Assembly (NCBI RefSeq): GCF_051401765.1
Contig: NW_027480422.1
Location: forward strand, 10,434,001 to 10,498,000
Origin: Calliopsis andreniformis
Taxonomy: Eukaryota > Arthropoda > Insecta > Hymenoptera > Andrenidae
Length of the DNA: 64,000 bases
Direction of reading: 5' to 3'
Shown: positions 52,001 through 63,262 of the stretch, piece after piece
Layout of the letters: each line of letters begins with the position of its first letter
Numbering within the stretch: position 1 is the stretch's first letter
Program-made: the position numbers and the translations under genes
Notes under the pieces: model-generated
Database searches by the model: none
The model's input: only the letters and a program-made list of their open reading frames with translations
What the model was told of the DNA's origin: nothing

Positions 52001-55000
52001 GCCCTAAATATTCGATGTGGTGGAGCAACGCCCTAGAGCGAAACCTAGGTTGCCCGGAACGTAGAAATGACCATCACTTTCACACTGGTTGCAATTATTC
52101 CTGTTATACGATGGAAAAATTGTTGTATTTATATTGTATTTGATGCTTCTGCTGTAGACTTCTTAGGCCCTAGCTACTCGATCTGGAGGAACAACGCCCT
52201 AGAGTGAAGCCTAGGTTGCCCGGAACGTAGAAATGACCATTACTTTCACACTGGTTGCAATTATTCGTTCTATACAATGGAAAAACTGTTCTATTTATTT
52301 TGTATTTTATGCTTCGGGCGTTGACATCTAAGGCCCTAACTATTCGATCTGGTGGAACAACGCCCTAGAGTGAAGATTAGGCTGCTAGGGACGTAGAAAT
52401 GACCATAACTTTCACACTGGTTGCAATTATTGGTTTTATACAATGGAAAAAATGTCCTCTTTATTTTGTATTTTATGCATCGGGCGTTGACATCTAAGGC
52501 CCTAACTATTCGATCTGGTGAAGCAGCGACCTAGAGTGAAGCCTAGGTTGCCCGGAACGTAGAAATGACCATTACCTTCACACTGGTTGCAATTATTCGA
52601 TTCATACAATGGAAAAACTGTTCTATTTATTTTGTATTTTATGCTTCGGGCGTTGACATCTAAGGCCCTAACTATTCGATCTGGAGGAGCAACGCTCTAG
52701 AGTGAAGCCTAGGTTGCCCGGAACGTAGAAATGACCATAACTTTCACACTGGTTGCAATTATTCGTTTTATACAACGGAAAAACTGTTCTATTTATTTTG
52801 TATTTTATGCTTTGGGCGTTGACTTCTAAGGCGCTAACTATTCCATCTGGTCGAGCAACGCTCTAGAGTGAAGCCTAGGTTGCCCAGAACGTAGAAATGA
52901 CCATTACCTTCACACTGCTTGCAATTATACATTTTATACGTTGGAAAAACTGTTGCACATATGTTGTATTTCATTCTTCTGGCGCTGAATTCTAAGTCCC
53001 TATCTATTCGATCTGGTGGAGCAACGCCCTAGAGTGAAGCCTAGGTTGCGCGGAACGTATAAGTGACCATAGCTTTCATACTGGTTGCACTTATTCGTTT
53101 TATACGATGGAAAAACTGTTGTATTTTTCTTTTATTTCATGCTTCTAGCGTTGACTTCTAAGTCCCTAGCTATTCGATCTGGTGGAGCAACGCCCTAGAG
53201 TGAAGCCTAGGTTGCCCGGGACGTAGACATGACCATCACCTTCACTCTGGTTGCAATTATTCATTTTATACAATGGAAGAACTGTTGTATTTATATCGAT
53301 TTTTATAGCTATGGCGTTGACTTCTAAGGCCGTAGCCATTCGATGTGGTGGAGCAATGCCCTAGAGTGAAGCCTAGGATGCCCGCAACGTAGAAATGACC
53401 ATACCTTTCACACTGGTTGCAATTATTCGTTTTATACCGTGGAAAAACTGTTGTATTTATATTGTATTTTATGCGTCTGGAGTTGTTTTCTAAGGCGCTA
53501 TCTATTCGACCTGGTGGACTAACGCCCTAGAGTGAAGCCTAGGTTGCCCGGAACGTAGAAATGACCATAACTTTCACACTGTTTGCAATCATTCATTTTA
53601 TACGATGGAAAAGCTGTTGTATTTATATTGTATTTTATGCTTCTGGAGTTGACTTCTAAGGCCGTAGCTAATCGATGTGGTGGGGCAACGCCCTAGAGTG
53701 AAGCCTAGGTTGCCCGGAACGCAGAAATGACCATTTCTTCCACACTTTTTGCGATTATTCATTTTATACAGTGGAAAAACTGTTGTATTTATATTGTATT
53801 TTATGCTTCTGACATTGACTTCTAAGGCCCTAACTATTCGATGTGGTGTAGGATCGCCCTAGGGTGAAGCCTAGGTTGCCCGGAACGTAGAAATCACCAT
53901 AACTTTCATACTGGTTGCAATTATTCGTTTTATACGGTGGAAAAACTGTAGTATTTATATTGAATTTAATGCTTCTGGCGTTGACTTCTAAGGCCGTAGC
54001 AATTCGATGTGGTGGAGCAACTCTTTAGAGTGAAGCCTAGGTTGCCTGGAACGTAGAAATGACCATCACTTTCACACTGGTTGCAATTATTCCTGTTGTA
54101 CGATGGAAAAACTGTTGTATTTATATTGTATTTTATGCGTCTGGAGTTGTTTTCTAAGGCCCTAACTATTCGACCTGGTGGACCAACGCCCTGGAGTGAA
54201 GCCTAGGTTGCAGGGAACGTAGAAATGCCCATTACTTTCACACTGGTTGTAATTTTTCCTGTTATACGATGGAAAAGCTGTTGTATTTATATTGTATTTT
54301 ATGCTTCTGGCGTTGACTTCTGAGGCCCTAGCTATTCTATCTGGCGGAGCAACGCCCTAGAGTGAAGCCTAGATTGCCCGGAACATAGAAATGACCATTA
54401 CCTTCACGCTTCTTGCAATTATTCCTGTTATACGATGAAAAAACTATTGTATTTTTATTGTATTTTATGCTTCAGGCGTTGACTTCTAAGGCCGTAGCTA
54501 TACGATGTGGTGGAGCAACGCCCTAGAGTGAAGCCTAGGTTGCTCGGAACGTGGAAATGGCCATTACTTTCACACTGGTTGCAATTATTCGCTTTGTAAG
54601 ATGGAAAAAGTGTTGTACATTTATCGTATTTTATTCTTCTGGCGTTGACTTCTTAGGACCTAACTATTGGATCTGGTGGAGCAACGCCCTAGAGTGAAGC
54701 CTAGGTTGTCCGGAACGTAGAAATGACCATTACTTTCACTCTGGCTGCAATTTTTCCTGCTATACGATGGAAAAGTTGTTGGATTTTTATTGTATTTTAT
54801 GCTTCAGCATTTGACTTCTAATGCCCTAGCTATTCGACCTGGAGGAGCAACGCCCTCGAGTGAAGCCTAGGTTGCCCGGATCGTAGAAGAGACCATTACT
54901 ATCACACTGGTTGCAATAATTCATTTCATAGAACGGAAAAACTGTTGTTATTTTAGTTCATTTTATGGTTCTGGCGTTGACTTCTAATGCCATAGCTATT

Positions 55001-55224
55001 AGATCAGGAGGAGCAACGCCCTCGAGTGAAGCCTGGGTTGCCCAGAACGTCGAAATGACCATTACTTTCACACTGTTTGCAATTATTCATTTCATTGAAT
55101 GGAAAAACTGTTGTATTTATATTGTATTTTATGCTTCTGGCGTTGATTTCATAGGCCCAAACTATTCGATCTGGTGGACCAACGCCCTAGAGTGAAGCCG
55201 AGGGTGCACGGAACGCAGAAGTGA
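49076..55224 (+). repeat. Diverged Zone IV monomers with 3-, 8- and 11-monomer echoes
   Basis: About 37 monomers with no long copy elsewhere. 'aatgaccatcactttc' with 'gcaattactcctgttatac' and 'cttcttgcg' occurs at 49,743, 50,241 and 51,569 (steps of 3 and 8 monomers). 'attaggctgctagggacg' near 50,552 recurs near 52,377, in a block offset by 1,825 bp (11 monomers minus 1). The last 'gcagctttcctg' monomer is at 51,096. Single-base losses ('caacgcctagag') occur near 49,041 and 49,540. No gene is seen. Confidence 0.8.
53923..53939 (+). other. CENP-B-box-like motif, best form (8 of 9 core bases)
   Basis: The 17-base box is identical to that at 18,788: TTCG, A and CGG present, final G replaced by T. 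Its host monomer begins 'gaaatcaccataactttc' and is unlike the host at 18,788, so the better-matching box has arisen or been exchanged in different monomer backgrounds. Confidence 0.4.
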
Positions 55225-55870
55225 CCATACCTTTCACACTGGTTGCAATTATTCGTTTTATACAATGGAAGAACTGTTCGATTTGTTTTGTATTTTATGC
55301 TTCGGGCGTTGACTTCTAAGGACCTAACTATTCGATCTGGTGGAGCAGCGCCCTAGAGTGAAGCCTAGGTTGCCCGGAACGTAGAAATGACCATAACTTT
55401 CACACTGGTTGCTATTATTCGTTTTATACGATGGAAAAACTGTTGTACTTATATTGTATTTTATTCTTCTGGCGTTGACTACATAGGCCCTATGTATTCG
55501 ATCTGGTGGAGCAACGACCTAGAGTGAAGCCTAGGTTGCCCGGATCGTAGAAATGACCATGACTTACAAACTGGTTGCAATTATTCGTTTTATACGATTG
55601 AAAAGCTGTTTTATTTATATTGTAAATCATGCTTCTGGCGTAGACTTCGAAGGCCGTAGCTATTCGATGTGGTGGAATAACGCCCTAGAGTGAAGCCTAG
55701 GTTGCCCGGAACGTAGAAATGACCATAACTTTCACACTGGTTGCTATTATTCGTTTTATACGATGGAGATACTGTTGTACTTATATTGTATTTTATTTCT
55801 CTGGCGTTGTATTCTAAATCCCTAGCTATTCGATCTGGTGGATCAACGCCCTAGAGTGAAGCCTAGGTTG
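55225..55870 (+). repeat. Zone IV / Zone V junction block, copy of 19,093-19,738
   Basis: The order 'gaagaactgttcgatttg', 'gcagcgccctag', 'gctattattcgtttt', 'gttgactacataggccc', 'ctggcgttgtattctaaatc' matches the Zone II start at an offset of 36,132 bp. In the left part of the window this block follows Zone I monomers; here it precedes them. Confidence 0.82.
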
Positions 55871-57013
55871 CCCGAAACGTAGAAATGACAATTACCTTCA
55901 CACTGGTTGCAATTATTCCTATTATACGATGGAAAGACTGTTGTATTTTTATTGTATTTTATGCTTCTGGCGTTGTCTTCTAAGGTCCTATCTATTCGAT
56001 CTTGTGGGGCAACGTCCAAAAGTGAAGCATAGGTTGCCCGGAACGTAGAAATGACCATTACCTTCACACTGGTTGCAATTATTCCTATTATGCGATGGAA
56101 AAACTGTTGTATTTTTATTGTATTTTTTGTTTCGGGCGTTGACTTCTAAGTCCCTAGCTATTCGATCTGGTGGAGCAATGCCTCAGTGTTAAGTCTAGGA
56201 TGCCCGGAACGTAGAAATGGCCGTTACTTTCACACTGGTTGCAATTATTCATTTTATACGATGGAAAAACTGTTGTACATATATCGTATTTTATGCTTCT
56301 GGCGTTGACTTCTTAGGTCCTAACTATTCGCTCTGGTGGAACAACGCCCTAGAGTGATGCCTAGGTCTCCCGGATCGTAGAAATGACCATTACTTGCACA
56401 CTGGTTGCAATTATTCGTTTTATACGATGGAAGAACTGTTGTATTTATTTTGTATTTGGTGCTCCTGGCGTTGAGTTCTTAGGCCCTAACTATTGGATCT
56501 GGTGGACCAACGCCCTGGAGTGAAGCCTAGGTTGCCCGGAACGTAGTAATGACCATATCTTTCTCACTGGTTGAAATTATGCCAGTTATACGCTGGTAAA
56601 ACTGTTGTATTTTTATTGTATTTTATGCGTCTGGAGTTGTTTTCTAAGGCCCCAACTATTAGACCTGGTGGAGCAACGCATTAGAGTGAGGTCTAGGTTG
56701 CACGGAACGTTGAAATGCCCATTTCTTTCACACTGGTTGTAATTATTCCTGTTATACGATGGAAGAACTGCTCTATTTTTATTTTATTTTATGTTTCTGG
56801 CGTTGACTTCTAAGGCCCTAGCTATTCGATCTGGTGGAGCAACGCCCTAGGGTGAAGCCTAGGTTGCCCGGAACGTAGAAATGACCATTACTTGCACACT
56901 GGTTGCAGTTATTCGTTTTATACGATGGAAAAACTGTTGTATTTATTTTGTATTTGGTGCTTCTGGCATTGACTTCTTAAGCCCTAACTATCGGTTGTGG
57001 TGGACCAACGCCC
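55871..57013 (+). repeat. Zone V monomers, return of Zone I subtypes
   Basis: About seven monomers. 'gcctcagtgttaagtctagg' near 56,191, 'tgatgcctaggtctcccgg' near 56,355 and 'tatctttctcactggttgaa' near 56,552 are all Zone I markers seen in the first 17 kb. No gene or other element is present. Confidence 0.78.
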
Positions 57014-58324
57014 TAGAGTGAAGCCTAGGTTGCCCGGAACGTAGTAATGACCATATCTTGCACACTGGTTGCACTTATGCCAGTTATACGATGGTAAAAC
57101 TGTTGTATTTTTATTGTATTTTATGCGTCTGGAGTTGTTTTCTAAGGCCCCAACTATTCGACCTGGTGGAGCAACGCCCTATAGTGAAGTCTAGGTTGCA
57201 CGGAACGTAGAAATGCCCATTTCTTTCACACTGGTTGTAATTATTCCTGGTATACGATGGAAGAACTGCTCTATTTTTATTTTATTTTCTGCTCCTGGCG
57301 TTGACTTCTAAGGACCTAGCTATTCGATCTGGTGGAGCAACGGCCTAGGGTGAAGCCTAGGTTGCCCGGAACGTAGAAATGACCCTCACGTTCATATTTG
57401 TTGCAATTATTCCCATTATGCGATGGAAAAACTGTTGTATTTTTATTGTATTTTTTGTTTCGGGCGTTGACTTCTAAGTCCCTAGCTATTCGATCTGGTG
57501 GAGCAATGCCTCAGTGTTAAGTCTAGGATGCCCGGAACGTAGAAATGGCCGTTACTTTCACACTGGTTGCAATTATTCATTTTATACGATGGAAAAACTG
57601 TTGTACATATATCGTATTTTATGCTTCTGGCGTTGACTTCTTAGGTCCTAACTATTCTCTCTGGTGGAACAACGCCCTAGAGTGATGCCTAGGTCTCCCG
57701 GATCGTAGAAATGACCATTACTTGCACACTGGTTGCAATTATTCGTTTTATACGATGGAAGAACTGTTGTATTTATTTTGTATTTGGTGCTCCTGGCGTT
57801 GAGTTCTTAGGCCCTAACTATTGGATCTGGTGGACCAACGCCCTGGAGTGAAGCCTAGGTTGGCCGGAACGTAGAAATGACCATAGCATTCATACTGTTT
57901 GCAATTATTCGTTTTATTCGATGGAAAAACTGTTGTATTTTTATTTTATTTTATGCTTCTGGCGTTGACTTCTAAGTCCCTAGCTATTCGATCTGGTGGA
58001 GCAACGCCCTAGAGTGAAGCCTAGGTTGCCCGGAACGTAGAGATGGCCATCACCTTCACTCTGGTTGCAATTATTCCTGTTATACGATGGAAAAACTGTT
58101 GTATTTATATTGTATTTAATGCTTCTGGCGTTGACTTCTAATGCCATAGCTATTCGATGTGGTCGAGCAACGCCCTAGAGTGAAGCCTAGGTAGCCAGGA
58201 ACGTAGAAATGACCATATCTTGCACACTGGTTGCAATTATTCCTGTTATACGATGTAAAAGCTGTTGTATTTATATTGTATTTTATGCTTCTGGCGTGGT
58301 CACCTAAGGCCCTAACTATTCGAT
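57014..58324 (+). repeat. Eight-monomer block matching the window start (130-1,440)
   Basis: Constant offset 56,884 bp from 130-1,440, with few differences such as 'gccatagctatt' for 'gccatagcgatt' near 58,143 and 'acgttcatatttg' for 'acgttcacatttg' near 57,388. Part of it is echoed again at an 11-monomer step: 'agaaatggccgttac' is at 57,541 and 59,367, and then 8 monomers later at 60,695. Confidence 0.85.
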
Positions 58325-59776
58325 CTGGAGGAACAACGCCCTAGAGTGAAGCCTAGGTTGCCCGGAACGTAGAAATGACCTTCACTTTCACACTGGTTGC
58401 AATTATTCCTGTTATACGATGGATAAACTGTTGTATCTATTTTGCATTTTATGCTTCTGGAGTTGACTTCTTAGGTCCTAACTATTGGATCTGGTGGAGC
58501 AACGCCCTAGGGTGAAGCCTAGATTGCCCGGAACGTAGAAATGACCATAACTTTCATACTGATTGCAATTATTCGTTTTATACGATGGAAAAGCTTTTGT
58601 ATTTATATTGTATTTTAACACTCTGTCGTTGACTTCTAAGGCCGTAGCTATTCGATCTGGTGGAGCAACGAACTAGGGTGAAGCCTAGGTTGCCCGGAAC
58701 GTAGAACTGACCAATACTTTCACACTGGTTGCAATTATTCGTTATATACGATGGAAAAACTGTTGTATTTATTTTGTATTTGGTGCTTCTGGCATTGACT
58801 TCTTAAGCCCTAACTATTGGTTGTGGTGGACCTACGCCCTAGAGTGAAGCCTAGGTTGCCCGTAACGTAGTAGTGACCATATCTTGCACACTGGTTGCAA
58901 TTATGCCAGTTATACGATGGTAAAACTGTTGTATTTTTATTGTATTTCATGCGTCTGGAGTTGTTTTCTAAGGCCCCAACTATTCGACCTGGTGGAGCAA
59001 CGCCCTAGAGTGAAGTCTAGGTTTCACGGAACGTAGAAATGCCCATTTCTTTCACACTGGTTGTAATTAGACCTGTTATACGATGGAAGAACTGCTCTAT
59101 TTTTATTCTATTTTATGCTCCTGGCGTTGACTTCTAAGGACCTAGCTATTCGATCTGGTGGAGCAACGGCCTAGGGTGAAGCCTATGTTGCCCGGAACGT
59201 AGAAATGACCCTCACGTTCACATTTGTTGCAATTATTCCCATTATGCGATGGAAAAACTGTTGTATATCTATTGTATTTTTTGTTTCGGCCGTTGACATC
59301 TAAGTCCCTAGCTATTCGATCTGGTGGAGCAATGCCTCAGTGTTAAGTCTAGGATGCCCGGAACGTAGAAATGGCCGTTACTTTCACACTGGTTGCAATT
59401 ATTCATTTTATACGATGGAAAAACTGTTGTACATATATCGTATTTTATGCTTCTGGCGTTGACTTCTTAGGTCCTAACTATTCGCTCTGGTGGAACAACG
59501 CCCTAGAGTGATGCCTAGGTCTCCCGGATCGTAGAAATGACCATTACTTGCACACTGGTTGCAATTATTCGTTTTATACGATGGAAGAACTGTTGTATTT
59601 ATTTTGTATTTGGTGCTCCTGGCGTTGAGTTCTTAGGCCCTAACTATTGGATCTGGTGGACCAACGCCCTAGAGTGAAGCCTAGGTTGGCCGGAACGTAG
59701 AAATGACCATAGCATTCATACTGTTTGCAATTATTCGTTTTATACGATGGTAAAACTGTTGTATTTTTATTGTATT
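58090..59776 (+). repeat. 21-monomer-spaced repeat (3,486 bp), left copy
   Basis: This ten-monomer span matches 61,576-63,262 at exactly 3,486 bp (21 x 166). Rare shared variants include 'cgatgtaaaagctg' (58,251 and 61,737), 'gtagaactgaccaatac' (58,701 and 62,187), 'gtaacgtagtagtgacc' and 'taattagacctgttatacg'. The match ends where the left copy continues 'tttcatgcgcctgg' and the right 'ttttttgtttcgcgcg'. Confidence 0.9.
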
Positions 59777-61575
59777 TCATGCGCCTGGAGTTGTTTTCTA
59801 AGGCCCCAACTATTCGACCTGGTGGAGCAACGCCCTAGAGTGAAGCCTAGGTTGCCCGGAACGTAGAAATGGCCATTACCTTCACTCTGGTTGCAATTAT
59901 TCCTGTTATACGATGGAAAAACTGTTGTATTTATATTATATTTTATGCTTCAGGCGTTGGCTTCTAAGGCCGTAGCTATTCGACGTGGTGGAGCAATGCC
60001 CTAGTGTGATGCCTAGGTCTCCCGGATCGTAGAAATGACCATTACTTGCACACTGGTTGCAATTATTCGTTTTATACGATGGAAAAACTGTTGTATTTAT
60101 TTTGTATTTGGTGCTCGTGGCGTTGACTTCTTAGGCCCTAACTATTGGTTGTGGTGGACCAACGCCCTAGAGTGAAGCCTAGGTTGCCCGGAACGTAGTA
60201 ATGACCATATCTTGCACCCTGGTTGCAATTATGCCAGTTATACGATGGTAAAACTGTTGTATTTTTATTGTATTTTATGCGTCTGGAGTTGTTTTCTAAG
60301 GCCCCAACTATTCGACCTGGTGGAGCTACGCCCTAGAGTGAAGTCTAGGTAGCACGGAACGTAGAAATGCCCATTTCTTTCACACTAGTTGTAATTATTC
60401 CTGGTATACGATGGAAGAACTGCTCTATTCTTATTTTATTATATGCTCCTGGCGTTGACTTCTAAGGACCTAGCAATTCGATCTGGTGGAGCAACGCCCT
60501 AGGGTGAAGCCTAGGTTGCCCGGAACGTAGAAATGACCCTCACGTTCACATTTGTTGCAATTATTCCCATTATGCGATGGAAAAACTGTTGTATTTTTAT
60601 TGTATTTTTTGTTTCGGGCGTTGACTTCTAAGTCCCTAGCTATTCGATGTGGTGGAGCAATGCCTCAGTGTTAAGTCTAGGATGCCCGGAACGTAGAAAT
60701 GGCCGTTACTTTCACACTGGTTGCAATTATTCATTTTATACGATGGAAAAACTGTTGTACATATATCGTATTTTATGCTTCTGGCGTTGACTTCTTATGC
60801 CCTAACTATTCGCTCTGGTGGAACAACGCCCTAGAGTGATGCCTAGGTCTCCCGGATCGTAGAAATGACCATTACTTGCACACTGGTTGCAATTATTCGT
60901 TTTATACGATGGAAAAACTGTTGTATTTATTTTGTATTTGGTGCTCCTGGGGTTGAGTTCTTAGGCCCTAACTATTGGATCTGGTGGTCCAACGCCCTAG
61001 AGTGAAGCTTAGGTTGGCCGGAACGTAGAAATGACCATAGCATTCATACTGTTTGCAATTATTCGTTTTATACGGTGGAAAAACTGTTGTATTTTTATTT
61101 TATTTTATGCTTCTGGCGTTGACTTCTAAGACCCTAGCTATTCGATCTGGTGGAGCAACGCCCTAGAGCGAAGCCTAGGTTGCCCGGAACGTAGAAATGG
61201 CCATCACCTTCACTCTGGTTGCAATTATTCCTGTTATACGATGGAAAAACTGTTGTATTTATATTATATTTTATGCTTCAGGCGTTGACTTCTAAGGCCG
61301 TAGCTATTCGATGTGGTGGAGCAACGCCCTAGAGTGAAGCCTAGGTTGCTCGGAACGTAGAAATGGCCATAACATTCATACTGGTTGTAATTATTCCTGT
61401 TATACGATGGAAGAACTGCTCTATTTTTATTTTATTTTATGCTCCTGGCGTTGACCTCTAAGGACCTAGCTATTCAATCTGGTAGAGCAACGCCCTAGGG
61501 TGAAGCCTAGGTTGCCCGGAACGTAGAAATGACCATATATTTCCCACTGTTTGCAGTTATTCCTGTTATACGGTG
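59777..61575 (+). repeat. Zone V monomers shared with 18.2-18.9 kb
   Basis: About 11 monomers between the 21-monomer-spaced copies. They include 'gcaatgccctagtgtgatgcc' near 59,993 (as near 18,551), 'ggtgctcctggggttgag' at 60,941 (as at 18,668) and 'cttctaagaccctagc' near 61,125 (as near 4,907). No gene is present. Confidence 0.78.
61061..61077 (+). other. CENP-B-box-like motif, best form (8 of 9 core bases)
   Basis: Same 17 bases as at 18,788-18,804, in a monomer that is part of the block shared with 18.4-18.9 kb. This copy and the one at 18,788 are therefore related by duplication and do not count as independent events. Confidence 0.4.
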
Positions 61576-63262
61576 GTAAAGCTGTTGTATTTATATTGTA
61601 TTTAATGCTTCTGGCGTTGACTTCTAATGCCATAGCTATTCGATGTGGTCCAGCAACGCCCTAGAGTGAAGCCTAGGTAGCCAGGAACGTAGAAATGACC
61701 ATATCTTGCACACTGGTTGCAATTATTCCTGTTATACGATGTAAAAGCTGTTGTATTTATATTGTATTTTATGCTTCTGGCGTGGTCACCTAAGGCCCTA
61801 ACTATTCGATCTGGAGGAACAACGCCCTAGAGTGAAGCCTAGGTTGCCCGGAACGTAGAAATGACCTTCACTTTCACACTGGTTGCAATTATTCCTGTTA
61901 TACGATGGATAAACTGTTGTATCTATTTTGCATTTTATGCTTCTGGAGTTGACTTCTTAGGTCCTAACTATTGGATCTGGTGGAGCAACGCCCTAGGGTG
62001 AAGCCTAGATTGCCCGGAACGTAGAAATGACCATAACTTTCATACTGATTGCAATTATTCGTTTTATACGATGGAAAAGCTGTTGTATTTATATTGTATT
62101 TTAACACTCTGTCGTTGACTTCTAAGGCCGTAGCTATTCGATCTGGTGGAGCAACGAACTAGGGTGAAGCCTAGGTTGCCCGGAACGTAGAACTGACCAA
62201 TACTTTCACACTGGTTGCAATTATTCGTTATATACGATGGAAAAACTGTTGTATTTGTTTTGTATTTGGTGCTTCTGGCATTGACTTCTTAAGCCCTAAC
62301 TATTGGTTGTGGTGGACCTACGCCCTAGAGTGAAGCCTAGGTTGCCCGTAACGTAGTAGTGACCATATCTTGCACACTGGTTGCAATTATGCCAGTTATA
62401 CGATGGTAAAACTGTTGTATTTTTATTGTATTTCATGCGTCTGGAGTTGTTTTCTAAGGCCCCAACTATTCGACCTGGTGGAGCAACGCCCTAGAGTGAA
62501 GTCTAGGTTTCACGGAACGTAGAAATGCCCATTTCTTTCACACTGGTTGTAATTAGACCTGTTATACGATGGAAGAACTGCTCTATTTTTATTCTATTTT
62601 ATGCTCCTGGCGTTGACTTCTAAGGACCTAGCTATTCGATCTGGTGGAGCAACGGCCTAGGGTGAAGCCTATGTTGCCCGGAACGTAGAAATGACCCTCA
62701 CGTTCACATTTGTTGCAATTATTCCCATTATGCGATGGAAAAACTGTTGTATATCTATTGTATTTTTTGTTTCGGCCGTTGACATCTAAGTCCCTAGCTA
62801 TTCGATCTGGTGGAGCAATGCCTCAGTGTTAAGTCTAGGATGCCCGGAACGTAGAAATGGCCGTTACTTTCACACTGGTTGCAATTATTCATTTTATACG
62901 ATGGAAAAACTGTTGTACATATATCGTATTTTATGCTTCTGGCGTTGACTTCTTAGGTCCTAACTATTCGCTCTGGTGGAACAACGTCCTAGAGTGATGC
63001 CTAGGTCTCCCGGATCGTAGAAATGACCATTACTTGCACACTGGTTGCAATTATTCGTTTTATACGATGGAAGAACTGTTGTATTTATTTTGTATTTGGT
63101 GCTCCTGGCGTTGAGTTCTTAGGCCCTAACTATTGGATCTGGTGGACCAACGCCCTAGAGTGAAGCCTAGGTTGGCCGGAACGTAGAAATGACCATAGCA
63201 TTCATACTGTTTGCAATTATTCGTTTTATACGATGGTAAAACTGTTGTATTTTTATTGTATT
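61576..63262 (+). repeat. 21-monomer-spaced repeat (3,486 bp), right copy
   Basis: Very close to 58,090-59,776. Visible differences are single bases, for example 'gtggtccagc' against 'gtggtcgagc' near 61,648, 'aagctgttg' against 'aagcttttg' near 62,078 and 'caacgtcctag' against 'caacgccctag' near 62,983. This indicates a recent duplication. Confidence 0.9.

Noticed and set aside
2603..56067. Family of 60-96 codon frames on both strands that look like a multigene family (recurring FTLVAII, NCCIYIVFYASGVDF, GHFYVPGNLGFTLGR)
   Set aside because: All sit at the same places in the 166-bp monomer and end where subtype changes restore stop codons. Sense and antisense frames overlap. No codon-position bias is expected or apparent, and indels are not in multiples of three.
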